Positions 11,770-22,663 of a stretch of 64,000 nucleotides of DNA are shown here, piece after piece; position 1 is the first letter of the stretch; each line of letters starts with the position of its first letter. Source of the DNA: Entoloma clypeatum (lineage: Eukaryota > Basidiomycota > Agaricomycetes > Agaricales > Entolomataceae); the NCBI GenBank assembly GCA_963565915.1, contig OY751494.1, positions 1,674,001 through 1,738,000 on the forward strand. The letters run 5' to 3'. The notes beneath the pieces were generated by a model, which was not told where the DNA came from, did no database searches, and saw nothing but the letters and a program-made list of their open reading frames with translations. The translations under genes were made by a program, and so were the position numbers.

Positions 11770-12983
11770 ATCGACATCCCCGCTATGTAGCCCGTCGTCC
11801 TGGTACGCGTTTGGTTTTCAACAAATGTGCGAACCGTACTAACTCCATCCAAAAGCTCAACCTCGTCATGCGTGACTGGGAGACCGGCCAGATTCTGAAC
11901 AGCTATAATCTTGAAATTCACGAAAGGCAGTGGGGTAACGTTGATAACATGTTTCATCGTCAGGACATGCATGCCGCATTATCATCGAGTCGAGAAATCC
12001 ACTTACGATCTGCAGCTGCAAGTCAGTTGACACAATGACGTTCAATAAAACGGCAAAGCGATAACCGCAGATTTGAATGTGGGTGCTGGCGGAATCAGAG
12101 TAGGTTTTTCCTTCTATCACGATTCGGTTGCTTGCTCTTCAACGCCTCAAGTCCATCGTTAGGTCTCAAACTCGCCTGTTGGTTGGACAGTGGACCCCGC
12201 TATGTGAGCCATCATATTCTCACTTTCATCATGATCCCAGTGTAATCCCTTTCACAGTCAGTTCTGGGGCGGCATATCAGGAAAGGACGGGCGGTCCAAG
12301 TATTACAAAATTGTCATGTCGCCTTGCAGGAGAGGCGAGGTTGTTTCCTTCTACTGTAAGACCTAGCAAGCCTCTGCTGTAGAAGGCTCGCCACTCACAT
12401 CCTTTTTACCCTAGGTTTCATGGCAACGGAGCTGACATCATGAAGAAGGATTCAGCTCAAAAGAAATTACGGTGGACGACATTATCCAAGGGTTTTACAA
12501 CAAGCTAGACCCGAACTGTCAAGACCTCATACGCAACTCCAGGGAGCGGGGTTGTATCTACACGGATCATATTCTGTATGCTTTTGATTTCTCGTCCGCT
12601 ATAAACCAGGTCCATTGGCGCGTGTCAGGCCATTGAAGATGCCGCCGCCTTTTGGCATCATATTCTCCCATCAGTACGGTTTTACTCAAGACATCGCCGC
12701 AGGACTCAAGCTATTCAAGAGAGTTCGCGAGCCTCGCGCGACTCGGGTACAGGTTGCCTCGGCAGGGGCGACGGAGAATCTGAACGAGAGGATTGGATGC
12801 ACAAGTTTGACACCTCACGATAGAGCTTTGGCTGCCGCTGAGGGGAAATTGACAGGTATGCACTCTTTTGGTGATTGTTGGCTGCTTTCTGGTCCCCGAG
12901 TTGACACGATGAACGAGTATAAGATGAAAGATCATATTGCATCAGAGGTTCGCGAACTATTTCTTGCTAGACCTCGGCTGTAA
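11770..12983 (+). pseudogene. Broken FAD-dependent monooxygenase (salicylate-hydroxylase-like)
   Basis: Pieces of a class A flavoprotein monooxygenase appear in order on the plus strand but in different frames. These are KLNLVMRDWETGQILNSYN and MFHRQDMHAAL (11850-11990), a degraded D-x-x-x-GADG-like site near 12070, and GKDGRSKYYKIVMSPCRRGE (12280-12340). Further on come HEEGFSSKEITVDDIIQGFY (12440-12500), ACQAIEDAAA (12620), and GIIFSHQYGFTQDIAAGL with TENLNERIG (12650-12800). The frame shifts after TELT (about 12437) and again in the TTTT run near 12650. The segment that should hold the FAD/product motif GDAAHPM between 12545 and 12615 is replaced by unrelated sequence. The N-terminal GxGxxG region was not found. 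It is therefore a relic, not a functional enzyme. Confidence 0.78.
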
Positions 12984-13219
12984 TAAAGGAGATGATAGTA
13001 CTTTTGTTGAGAAATGATATCCTATTGCCCCTCAGTTGACGACTGATTTAAACTGGTAGCAGTACATACTTTAGTACAATCTTACGAGTCCAGAAATGGA
13101 ACACAGATTTCCGAATCCAGATATCTTGTACTATACAGCACCTTCAGCCACATCGGAGTTTGCCGAGTTTCGACGATCGAAAAATACCAACGCCCGACAT
13201 CGTTCTCGCCATCCTCAAG

Positions 13220-14716
13220 ATGAGGTGAGTACATCGTCAACATTATTCTCGTACTGAAACAGCTGATACTCCTCCCAGTCACCGTAAGGTCCGTGCCACA
13301 AGACCTTATGAGCGTTATATGCTTTACCCATTCACATCAACTTTAGTTTGAAGCACCCCGCCACGGCTCTCTTGGTTTCCTCCCCAGAAAGCGGGCTGCA
13401 CGCCACCGCGGGAAGGTTAAGTCCTTCCCCAAGGTGAGAGAGGAGTCCTCAGAAGACGAAACAGAGATTGACGATATCGCGATAGGATGACCCCAAAAAA
13501 CCAGTTCACCTGACGGCCACTATGGGTTACAAGGCTGGTATGAGCCACGTTGTCCGTGACCTTGACCGTCCCGGATCCAGTGCGTACAGGGTCATGTTGG
13601 AGATTGGACTTTTGATCAATTCTTCAATCTAGAAATGCATAAGCGTGAAGTCGTCGAAGCCGTCACGATCGTCGAGACTCCTCCCCTTATCGTCGTTGGT
13701 GTTGTCGGATACGTCGAGACACCCCGTGGTCTGCGCACCCTTACCACTGTTTGGACATCACATCTGTCCGATGAGCTCAAGCGCAGATTCTACAAAAACT
13801 GGTACAGGTCGAAGAAGAAGGCCTTCACCCGCTATGCAAAGAAGCATGCTGATGACAACGGCAAATCTCGTGAACGCGAGCTTGAGCGCATTCGCAAGTA
13901 CTGCACTGTTGTCCGCGTCCTTGCACACACGCAGATTCGCAAGACTGGTCTGAGCCAGAAGAAGGCGCACTTGATGGAGATCCAGGTTAACGGTGGTTCG
14001 ATCGCGGACAAGGTCCAATTTGCCCATGATCTCTTCGAGAAGCCCGTGGAGGTTGGCACGATTTTTGAGCAGGACGAGGTGATCGATGTTATTGCTGTTA
14101 CGAAGGGTCACGGGTTCGAGGGTGTCACTCACCGTTGGGGAACCAAGAAGCTGCCGAGGAAGACACACAAGGGTCTGCGTAAGGTTGCCTGCATTGGTGC
14201 ATGGCATCCTTCGAGCGTCATGTTCTCCGTTGCCCGTGCTGGTCAAAGTACGTGGGCCCGAATTTTCTCTTTCTTTGATCAAACATGAAGTGTTTTTTTT
14301 TTCAGACGGTTACCATCATCGCACGGAACTCAACAAGAAGATCTACCGCATTGGCTCTGGCGGCGACGAGGCCAACGCATCGACTGAATCTGATGTCACC
14401 AAGAAGACCATCACGCCGATGGGTGGCTTCCCTCATTATGGCGTTGTTAAGAATGACTTCGTTATACTCAAGGGCTCGATTCCCGGCACAAAGAAGCGTG
14501 TCATCACTCTCCGCAAATCTTTGATGGTGCACACATCTCGTCGGGACCTGGAGAAGGTGCAACTCAAATTCATCGATACTTCATCCAAGTTCGGGGTATG
14601 TATTCGTGACTTGTTATTGGTATCGTCGTCGCTCAGCGTGTTCTTCTTAGCACGGATCTTTCCAAACATTCGAAGAAAAGGCTGCGTTCCTGGGAACACT
14701 CAAGGCCCGTGCTTGA
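13220..14716 (+). CDS. RPL3: 60S ribosomal protein uL3 (RPL3)
   Basis: This core protein of the large subunit lies near the peptidyl-transferase centre. Seven exons (13220-13224, 13279-13288, 13347-13433, 13486-13579, 13633-14247, 14306-14595, 14651-14716) give 388 residues, the usual length. The first two exons are only 5 and 10 bases and together encode MSHRK. Next come [39 protein letters not shown], the conserved tip sequence [20 protein letters not shown] with its W-finger region, [18 protein letters not shown] and a typical end. The first-exon layout places an intron almost directly after the ATG, as in eL18 and the Tra2-like gene here. Confidence 0.97.
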
Positions 14717-14980
14717 TTGTCATTACCTTATGTACCAGTTCTCTTCCCCTTCTTACTGCTATCTCTATGTCATGCAAATTCATGAAATACAATGTCGTTA
14801 TAGCCTGGGAAAGCATTACCTTATTGACAAATTTTCCGTCTTCGTGGTCGCGAACGTTAAACGTTTCTGCGGACGTTCTGCTCGTCGTCGGTTGGTTGAG
14901 TGCAAGTCGCGGTTAGTCCAGCGTCCTTTGCACTTCCTTCAGCGTGCTCACCAGCGTTTTCAGGATGACTGCACGTCCCA

Positions 14981-16927
14981 TTGATGCTAAGAGCGTCCTC
15001 GCTGGGCCTCCGTCTTCCACCGTCAGTCATCTGTGGTCAACGACAATGTTTCATGATACCAAGAACCATTTCTCTGCCTCGTGTCGTCTCACTACCAAGA
15101 GCACGTCGTCCATACTCTCAGTCTGCTCAAGTTCTCAAAAGAAACGACGGAAGACGCGCCAACGAAGCCAAGAATGCTCAGCTTTTCCCCACACAGACTG
15201 GTCGTATTTCTCGTGCAGAACACTCAAATCAACAAGATTTACGAGATCCAGGGAGAGGTCGCAGTCGACGAACGCCACAACGCGCTTTCGACCCTCGTCT
15301 ATCCCACCACCGCTTGCATTCACCATGTCTCCCGTTTTCTCGAGGAAGAATTCGCAAAAGACTTGGCAGACGAGGGGAAAAGAAAAAGAATTTTCGCGAT
15401 CGAAAACAGAGAGCTGCGCGTCCACCAGACGCTGTCACAATGCTCATATGCTCGAGTGGCCCCCCTTCGTGCTCCACCGCCGTCAAAGGCAAAGCGATCG
15501 ATCTAGGCCCAACTTTACCTCGAGCGCCGCTCAGCGACCAGGATGTACATCGACGCGCACTTCTCAATACCATCAAGACATCTTGGTCTCTGGCCGAAAG
15601 TTGGAGTGCATACTCCCAACTCCTCAGGCTTCCATCAAACGGTGGCGGCAAATCCGCAATTCCCCTTTCCAAGATGCACCGCCTATGTCAGACGCTTGCG
15701 AGCCATCAGCCGCGTACTCGGGCGTTGTTCCTACAGTTTCATTCTGTATTGCTCGCGATTAGGCAAGCGGGAGGGAAGATAACCTTGCGAGAGTGGAACG
15801 CGCTCATAGACTGTGCCGGCAAGGGGCTGCGTCGGACGACCGCGATGGATTACGAGAACTCTGTCAGCTATTTTCGGGATATGACGCAGGGATATATTCC
15901 TGGGACGACTCTGGCACGGAGGACACACGGGAAGGAGGTGGGTGATGAGGAGTCCCACGTGGCCCCGGTTGAACCTGATATCTACACTTACACAACTCTG
16001 CTTAATATCGCTGCGCGCACGAGGGACAGCCGTTGCTTTCGTCACGCCAGTTCCCTCTTAGAAGCATCCGGTTTGCGACCGAATAGAATCACCCATCTCG
16101 CGCTCGTCAAGTACTTCACTGCTACAAATCAGCTCTCCGGCGTACGTTCTACCCTGCTGAAGATGGAGCACCAGGACTTGGATGTCGGGACAGACGGGAT
16201 GAATGCCCTTTTGATGGCCTATGCGCAGAACCAGCGACTGGATGTCGCCCTGATGCTCTACCGCATGTTACGACACAATGTATCTCCAGAAGTAGGGGAA
16301 AGCGCGGAAGAGCTGGCTCGACTTGCGCGTCAACTACAACGGGAAGAGCTGATCGTCGTGCCGCCCGGTATAGTGCCCGATGAAATAACGTACACCAGCA
16401 TGATTCAGATCATGGCTTATCACGGCGACCTCGAGGCGGCCTTGAACGCCTTCGTCGACATGGTCTCTACTCCGAATACGGATAAACGCATACGATCACC
16501 CCCGGGCGATGAAGAGAGCATAGAGAAAGAGCGGCCACCGTACGAAGCGAGCTTCGCCGTGTTTAGAGCCATCTTCTTGGGCTTTTCACGGCATGGCGTT
16601 TGCGATCCCTCGAGGGGGCGCCCTCCTCATGCACGTCTGACAGTTTCAGACAAGCACCCGCGACAAAAGGTCGACTGGACGTTGAGCTACCTCGAGACGA
16701 TGTTCAATGCATTCATGAGCATGGCAGATTCTCAGGTTAACCGTTCTGTTGCTTACTGGATCATGGTCGCGTTCAAGAAAACGAGCGGGGGTGACCAGGA
16801 CCTGCTTCGTCGCGTTTTGACCCGCATGGAGGAGCGATTTCCTGGCTTGTTAGGCGGAAGGGATAACCGTTTGATACGCATGAAGGCGGAGCTTTTTCGT
16901 CGTGATGGTAAGGGTGGTTATCTCTGA
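14981..16927 (+). CDS. Mitochondrial pentatricopeptide repeat (PPR) protein
   Basis: One uninterrupted 648-codon frame, unlike its intron-rich neighbours; intronless PPR genes are common in fungi. The N-terminus is basic and Ser/Arg-rich (MLRASSLGLRLPPSVICGQ..., ARRPYSQSAQV), as in a mitochondrial targeting peptide. PPR-like helical pairs begin near residue 250 (ITLREWNALIDCAGKGLRR; VEPDIYTYTTLLNIAARTRD; VGTDGMNALLMAYAQNQRLD; VPDEITYTSMIQIMAYHGDLE). The family binds organellar RNA; a role in processing or translating mitochondrial transcripts is expected but the target cannot be read. The start could also be the second Met at 14984. It lies 264 bp downstream of uL3 on the same strand. Confidence 0.85.
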   Translation: MMLRASSLGLRLPPSVICGQRQCFMIPRTISLPRVVSLPRARRPYSQSAQVLKRNDGRRANEAKNAQLFPTQTGRISRAEHSNQQDLRDPGRGRSRRTPQRAFDPRLSHHRLHSPCLPFSRGRIRKRLGRRGEKKKNFRDRKQRAARPPDAVTMLICSSGPPSCSTAVKGKAIDLGPTLPRAPLSDQDVHRRALLNTIKTSWSLAESWSAYSQLLRLPSNGGGKSAIPLSKMHRLCQTLASHQPRTRALFLQFHSVLLAIRQAGGKITLREWNALIDCAGKGLRRTTAMDYENSVSYFRDMTQGYIPGTTLARRTHGKEVGDEESHVAPVEPDIYTYTTLLNIAARTRDSRCFRHASSLLEASGLRPNRITHLALVKYFTATNQLSGVRSTLLKMEHQDLDVGTDGMNALLMAYAQNQRLDVALMLYRMLRHNVSPEVGESAEELARLARQLQREELIVVPPGIVPDEITYTSMIQIMAYHGDLEAALNAFVDMVSTPNTDKRIRSPPGDEESIEKERPPYEASFAVFRAIFLGFSRHGVCDPSRGRPPHARLTVSDKHPRQKVDWTLSYLETMFNAFMSMADSQVNRSVAYWIMVAFKKTSGGDQDLLRRVLTRMEERFPGLLGGRDNRLIRMKAELFRRDGKGGYL

Positions 16928-17041
16928 GGCTAGAGGTGAAAGTTGGATTCTGGTGTTGGCTGGGGTGGCGTGAATACTTGACACTTCATTTGTGCACAGC
17001 TACTTATCGTACCCCAAGAATTGTACAGTGTCTATCCAAAT

Positions 17042-17882
<841 letters not shown>

Positions 17883-18357
17883 GGACGAGGGGGGGGGAAA
17901 GGAAAGCAGCGTTCTACGTCCCTACAGCCTGTCCGAAACTGGACTGATCGTACTCAGTTCCACCTCCAAGCACACGCTCACAGACAGCCTCTTCTGGAAA
18001 TAACAATGCAACCGACTAACTCGAGCATAGAATTCCTCGGGAAAATCGCATGTTTGGTATGCATGGAGATGTCATGTACGTACTTGGAAGTAGAGCGTGT
18101 GGTAGATATAGAATAGATAAAGCTTAGGAAACAGGAAAGGTATATGAAAGATGGATTGGATGGATGGGGCTGGATGGATGGATATGTATGACATTGTAAA
18201 CAGAAAAGAACAGTCAGAATGGGAAAACAGAAAGAGTATGACAGATGATAGGGGGGTTGAGCAGCGGAAAGATCAGATGATGCAACAAAGGAGGAAGAGA
18301 GCGAAGAGACATCGCCGAAACAAGAACAGAAGGGCACATGGCTGTGTCAGGCGGGAT
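17883..18357. other. Spacer between AMMECR1 and the Rab-like gene
   Basis: This is the promoter side of AMMECR1 (-) and the 3' side of the Rab-like gene (-). It contains a C-rich/G-rich tract just before the AMMECR1 ATG and the GGAT repeat listed separately. No coding frame is supported. Confidence 0.4.
18151..18186. repeat. Imperfect (TGGA)n simple repeat
   Basis: The tetranucleotide TGGA/ATGG repeats with small interruptions (ggattggatggatggggc and onward). It lies in noncoding DNA and is probably a hypervariable microsatellite. No function is implied. Confidence 0.75.
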
Positions 18358-19753
18358 TTAGCAACACCTCCAGCTTCCCGTAGCCCGCGGAGACTTGACG
18401 CGGGCCTCCTCTTCTTCAGCTTGGGCATTCCAGGTTGGTGTGCTGTAATTTGATAAAAATACACTGTCTCGCTTCTTGAGCTCATTCTCCTGTTCGATAA
18501 CGTCCTTCCTCGATATAATGGCGGATATCAGATGGTTGAAAAGATGTTGTATGCCTAGAAAAGACGACAGAAAATTAAAACGAGAAGCATTTCGCTCGAG
18601 GGACACACATACCTAGGTCATCTTTGGCGGACACTTCAAACAACTCCATTCCCCTGCTAAGGCCCCATTCTAATTCTTCGGAACCATCATCAAGAGCATT
18701 CTCGTCGTCCTCGTTGATACTGTTGCTACTTGTTTCTCCACTATCCAGCCAGCTGGGGCTCGGTGTACCATAGTGAGAAAGGCGATTAGAATGGGACGAG
18801 CGAGTCGACATGGCAGAGGTGTTGGCGCGCGTTATTTGTGGCGCTCCGATTGTCTTGGGTCGGGATTGGACACTGGTCTTGCTGCGCTGAAGACCCGAAG
18901 AACGGTTGGGTGGCAAGTCAAGATAAGCCGGTGTTTCGGGAGTTGCAGCCGGTGCAGAGGCAGGTGGGGACCGAAGGCTTGGAAAGGAAGTGAATCTAGG
19001 CCGTATGTAGGAAAGTGTCGATGGGGGAGGAGGCGGAGGAGGTGTCGGGGGTCGAGGGGGTGGGAACCAGTTGTGGAGAGAGAGGCGAGCAAGATCGGGA
19101 GTGACAGCTCGATTCTGATAAAGGTCCGCTTTGGAGCCAACAATATAAATTATCAAATCCGGGGAGCAATTCTTTTTTAATTCTGACAGGCGATATGAGG
19201 AGCTCAGTATTGTGTCAATAGGGAAGATCGTCAGCTAACCTTCCAGCCAACCACGAATGTCATTAAACGTCGAAGCGTTGGTAATGTCATACAAGAGTAA
19301 GGCAGCATTCGCGCCTGAAGTGGATTGAGGATGTAATAGGGAAAGAGGGATACAGGGGCGGACCTCGATAATACATGGGTGCCTGTAATGTATGACCAAG
19401 GAATTTCGATCAGGACTGGTAGACGGCGGAAGAGAGTCAAAGCACGGACCATACTTCGAAACCTCTCCTGTCCAGCAGTATCCCAAAGCTGCAGGCGTAC
19501 TTTCAAGCCCTTGACATAGACCTTCTTTGTAACAAAAAAGGCCCCACTGGTCGAAGTGGTGTTCTTGGGGTCAAACTTGTCCTGGGTATAGCGTTGCAGG
19601 AGACTTGTCTTGCCAACACCTATGGGACGATGTGAGGTGCGAGGTGGATGGTGCGGTGGCATTGAGTAACGGACCTGAGTTACCCATGATGACAATCTTG
19701 CTGTCGATGCCATGTTCATACCTGGACCGAGAATACGGATCCATGGAGTCCAT
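18358..19753 (-). CDS. Rab-like small GTPase with a large Pro/Ser-rich insert
   Basis: Six exons (19753-19675, 19619-19450, 19382-19364, 19314-19240, 19182-18613, 18554-18358) give 369 residues, against about 200-220 for a normal Rab. The G domain has G1 [15 protein letters not shown]3 [13 protein letters not shown] and G5 EVSAKDD. G4 reads GSKADL, so the usual Asn of N-K-x-D is Ser. Between G4 and G5 lies an insert of about 135 residues (about 149-284) with a run of seven prolines, then Ser/Thr-rich and acidic parts. The C-terminus ends in two cysteines (SWRCC), as expected for geranylgeranylation and membrane attachment. It probably acts in vesicle traffic. The subfamily is not resolved. 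Confidence 0.85.
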
Positions 19754-20048
19754 GTCGAGGGGGGCTAGTGAACTGGCCCTCCCAGGAGCGAAGAAATGAT
19801 GTTCGTCGCCGTCGTCTTCGTCCCAGAGGTAGATGGGAGAGAGGACCCAGCCGCTGGGGCGGAAGGAGAAGAAGAAAAAGAGAGGGAGTTGTACTAAAGG
19901 AAAGTGGAAACCTACACAAGTCCAAATTCGGACGCCAAGTTATTTTGGTCTGTTTTTATTTAAGCTTCCGATCAGAAACCCCTGCATTTTCGGTGAAAAC
20001 ATATCATAGCATACAATCGCTACTACATATATGCGCCATGGAAATACT

Positions 20049-20755
20049 CTACTCGGCGTGAGAGACAACCACAGGGAACTCAAACACAACATCCTTCCCG
20101 GTCAGACGGCGGTACACAGACGAGAACGAGTCCAGCTTGTACTCCAGCGATGTCGCGTCTTTCGAGTCAAGGAACCTGTCGCATTCCGCGTGAGCACAAG
20201 CCACCAAACCATAAGCAAACCAACACGCACACTTTCAAAAGCTTGGATCCATCGACCGCAATACGCGTCCTCTTTCCAACAATCTCCGTGGGGAAGACGA
20301 GATCCTCCAGGATCTTCTCATGCACGCTGGTGAGGGTGCGGTTGCGGGGTCGCTTTTGCTTCACACGGGAGGAACGAGTGGGTTTGCGCAGCATTCGGCG
20401 CTGAGCAACGAATACGACATGGCGATCAGAGAACTTTTTCTCGAGTTCCCGCGTAAGGCTGTCAGAAACACTAAACACATCGATCGCCCCTAAAATCGAG
20501 CAGCAACACGCACCGCTGTTGCACCTTGCGGAAGGCTTTCAACTGTGGAACCGGTACAAACACCACGATGGCTTTTTTGCCGCCGCGAACATCGACTTCA
20601 CGGGCAGCGGAAATTTGCAAGGCGCGGAGCTCGGATTTGAGCTCGGGGACGTTGTTTTCAAGGTCGATCAAGGCCTGAGCAACGTTGGTCTCAGTCTCGT
20701 CGGGGGGTGTAGTGGGCGCGTTGGCGGTTCGGAGGATCTTGTGCGTTACTGACAT
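20049..20755 (-). CDS. RPS7: 40S ribosomal protein eS7 (RPS7)
   Basis: Three exons (20755-20514, 20458-20231, 20175-20049) give 198 residues. Family sequence is plain: [80 protein letters not shown], and the end [11 protein letters not shown]. The start at 20755 gives the normal N-terminus. A 5'UTR intron may end just before it (TCAAG at the junction) but cannot be shown. It is a small-subunit protein that also takes part in 18S maturation. Confidence 0.97.
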
Positions 20756-21331
20756 CTTGAGGCCCTAAAGGGAAAGCAAAACCATTGGTTAACATCCACC
20801 TTTCGATTTCGCCATCCACCTCTTCAAACCGTCCCTTCCTCTCCTTCACGTTCTCCAACAACCGTTTCGGCTTCTCTGGAAAGACAACGGGACCTGCACT
20901 CACCAGACCTTTCGACGACGGTGGATGGATGTCTTCTCGTTGGGTGGGCTGGGGGACTTGGGGGACCACAACAATGCCAAACCGTAAGGCATCTCGGCGA
21001 GGCTTGCCTTTTGCGGGATACCTCCGAAAGTTCAGAATTTACTCGGCCCGTAAGTAATCTCTCTGACACAGGACGTCAACCCATTTGTTAATTTAAGATC
21101 AAATCTCCTTATCTCAAAGTAATTCGCTTCACAGGCCCGAGCAGACATTTATTGATTCCGAAACGCGTTCTGGGGAACTTTCTATACCCCAGTACGATAA
21201 GCTGCCCGCGTTTTATCTCCGGATATTGCGGCTTACGAAGTTCCAGCTGACAAGTCTACTTACAGGAGCAGTGGCGCAATGGAGATGTACGGGAATGACT
21301 GGTCGATATCGCAGTATCGAGTTCTATGACT
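20756..21331. other. Spacer: eS7 promoter and 3' flank of the TPR gene
   Basis: About 576 bp with no credible frame. It should hold the eS7 promoter and probably a 5'UTR intron, plus the TPR co-chaperone's 3'UTR. I see no clear TATA box or repeat. Confidence 0.35.
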
Positions 21332-22594
21332 CTACGCATCTCTACCTTTCTTATACTCCTCGACCCATTTTGCTTCGACTTCACCCTTTGGCAGGACCAC
21401 AAAAGTCAGGCACCCGTCCTTGACTTCCAAACCATCCCTCAGCTCATTCTCCTTTCCCTTTGCCGCTTTGCAGACATCCCGTAGCGTCATCTTTTTGCCT
21501 ACCTTCAGCAATCGTTTCCGATGTGTCATTGCATAGATCACGAGATTCCCTGCCACATATTCCCCCCCTGTATCCCATTCGGGAGCTGGCACTTGCGGTG
21601 GGAACATGGCTAATATATGTGCAGAAAACGACGTGTCCTCCACGAACTCCTGGATGACATCCGATGTTGCATGTTGAGGGTAAAGGAAAAATACAGGAAG
21701 AACAAGTGTGCTTTGTGTTGGATCTTCCGGGTCAAAGTGCGGCGAGTGCGCGTTCGACGAACCGTCTTCTCGACGGATGTCGATGAGATTTCGTTCCTGA
21801 AAAAATGGATAATTTAGTTCCTCTTGCTTGCTTGGGATGGAAATAATTATTCTGACCCGGAACGCGATGTTCATCTGCCGCCGCGCGTCTTCCTCTTTCT
21901 TTAGTCGTTCAACTTTGTCCTTTTCTCTCCTATCCTTTTCAGCTTTCAATTTGACCGCTCTGTCGCGGACCCTGATAACGGCATTGTTTTCTGCATCGAA
22001 AGCCAAACACCGATCGCAACAGTCCAAGGCTTCCTCTGGTCTATCCAAGGCCAACAGAGCGACTGCTGATCGGTAATATGCCTTTGAAGACCCAGGATTA
22101 AGAGTCAGAGCCTTTGAACAATCCCGCAACGCAGAACCATAATTTTCTGTCGGGTAATTCAGCACTTCACCATCTATAAACACAATGGACCCACTTAGCT
22201 CCAAATTGCTTGCCGCACGATTGCATAACAGGGCTTCTTGAATAGCTGAGTCAGCCGGGCGAGCATGAATGCCCTGTGTGTAAAACCCTAAAGCTTCACG
22301 ATATCGTTTGCCTTTGAAATAATCGTTGCCCTGTTCCTTAAAGTTTTGGGCGACCTCTTTCAAAACGACATTGAAGTCAGTCAGGTAAATGATACGATAA
22401 AAATGTTTTTCTCACCCACCATCTGGCGTGCCTTCATGCGCGAGGTCCTGGAGAGCTGCTATTGCAGCATCATCCGTGTCTTCCGTTGGCAAACTCTTCA
22501 TGAAGAGCGGCATGGAATTGAACGCAGCGAGTTTGTCATCTATCTCCTTCTTTGAGAGCTCTCGAGGCCCTATCGTAGCGTTAGCGTCTGACAT
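21332..22594 (-). CDS. CNS1: TPR co-chaperone, Cns1/TTC4 family
   Basis: Four exons (22594-22420, 22356-22195, 22146-21857, 21796-21332) give 363 residues. The TPR core starts near residue 60: EVAQNFKEQGNDYFKGKRY, EALLCNRAASNLEL, YGSALRDCSKALTLNPGSSK and AYYRSAVALLALDRPEEALD. A charged linker helix follows (LKAEKDRREKDKVERLKKEE). The C-terminal 'wheel' domain characteristic of Cns1/TTC4 comes last (LVLPVFFLYPQHATSDVIQEF, TLRDVCKAAKGK, LTFVVLPKG). These proteins bind Hsp90/Hsp70 C-termini through the TPR clamp. The gene is divergent from L2HGDH, with only 69 bp between the two start codons. The first intron ends in AAG. Confidence 0.92.
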
Positions 22595-22663
22595 AAAGTT
22601 TGAGATAGATTTAAAGATGACCCAAATAAAGTGATCAACTCTTGAAGTTCCAACCCGTCGCAT

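Noticed and set aside
13758..14282. 174-codon minus-strand open frame across uL3
   Set aside because: It is antisense to a highly biased ribosomal-protein exon; such antisense frames arise from codon bias.
15135..16045. Minus-strand and alternative plus-strand frames inside the PPR gene
   Set aside because: They are composition shadows of the 648-codon frame and have no domain signal.
19021..19075. Proline-rich (CCT/CCC) run taken first as intron sequence in the Rab-like gene
   Set aside because: No splice pair removes it in frame, and the whole 570-bp exon is open and joins the flanking G-domain parts correctly.
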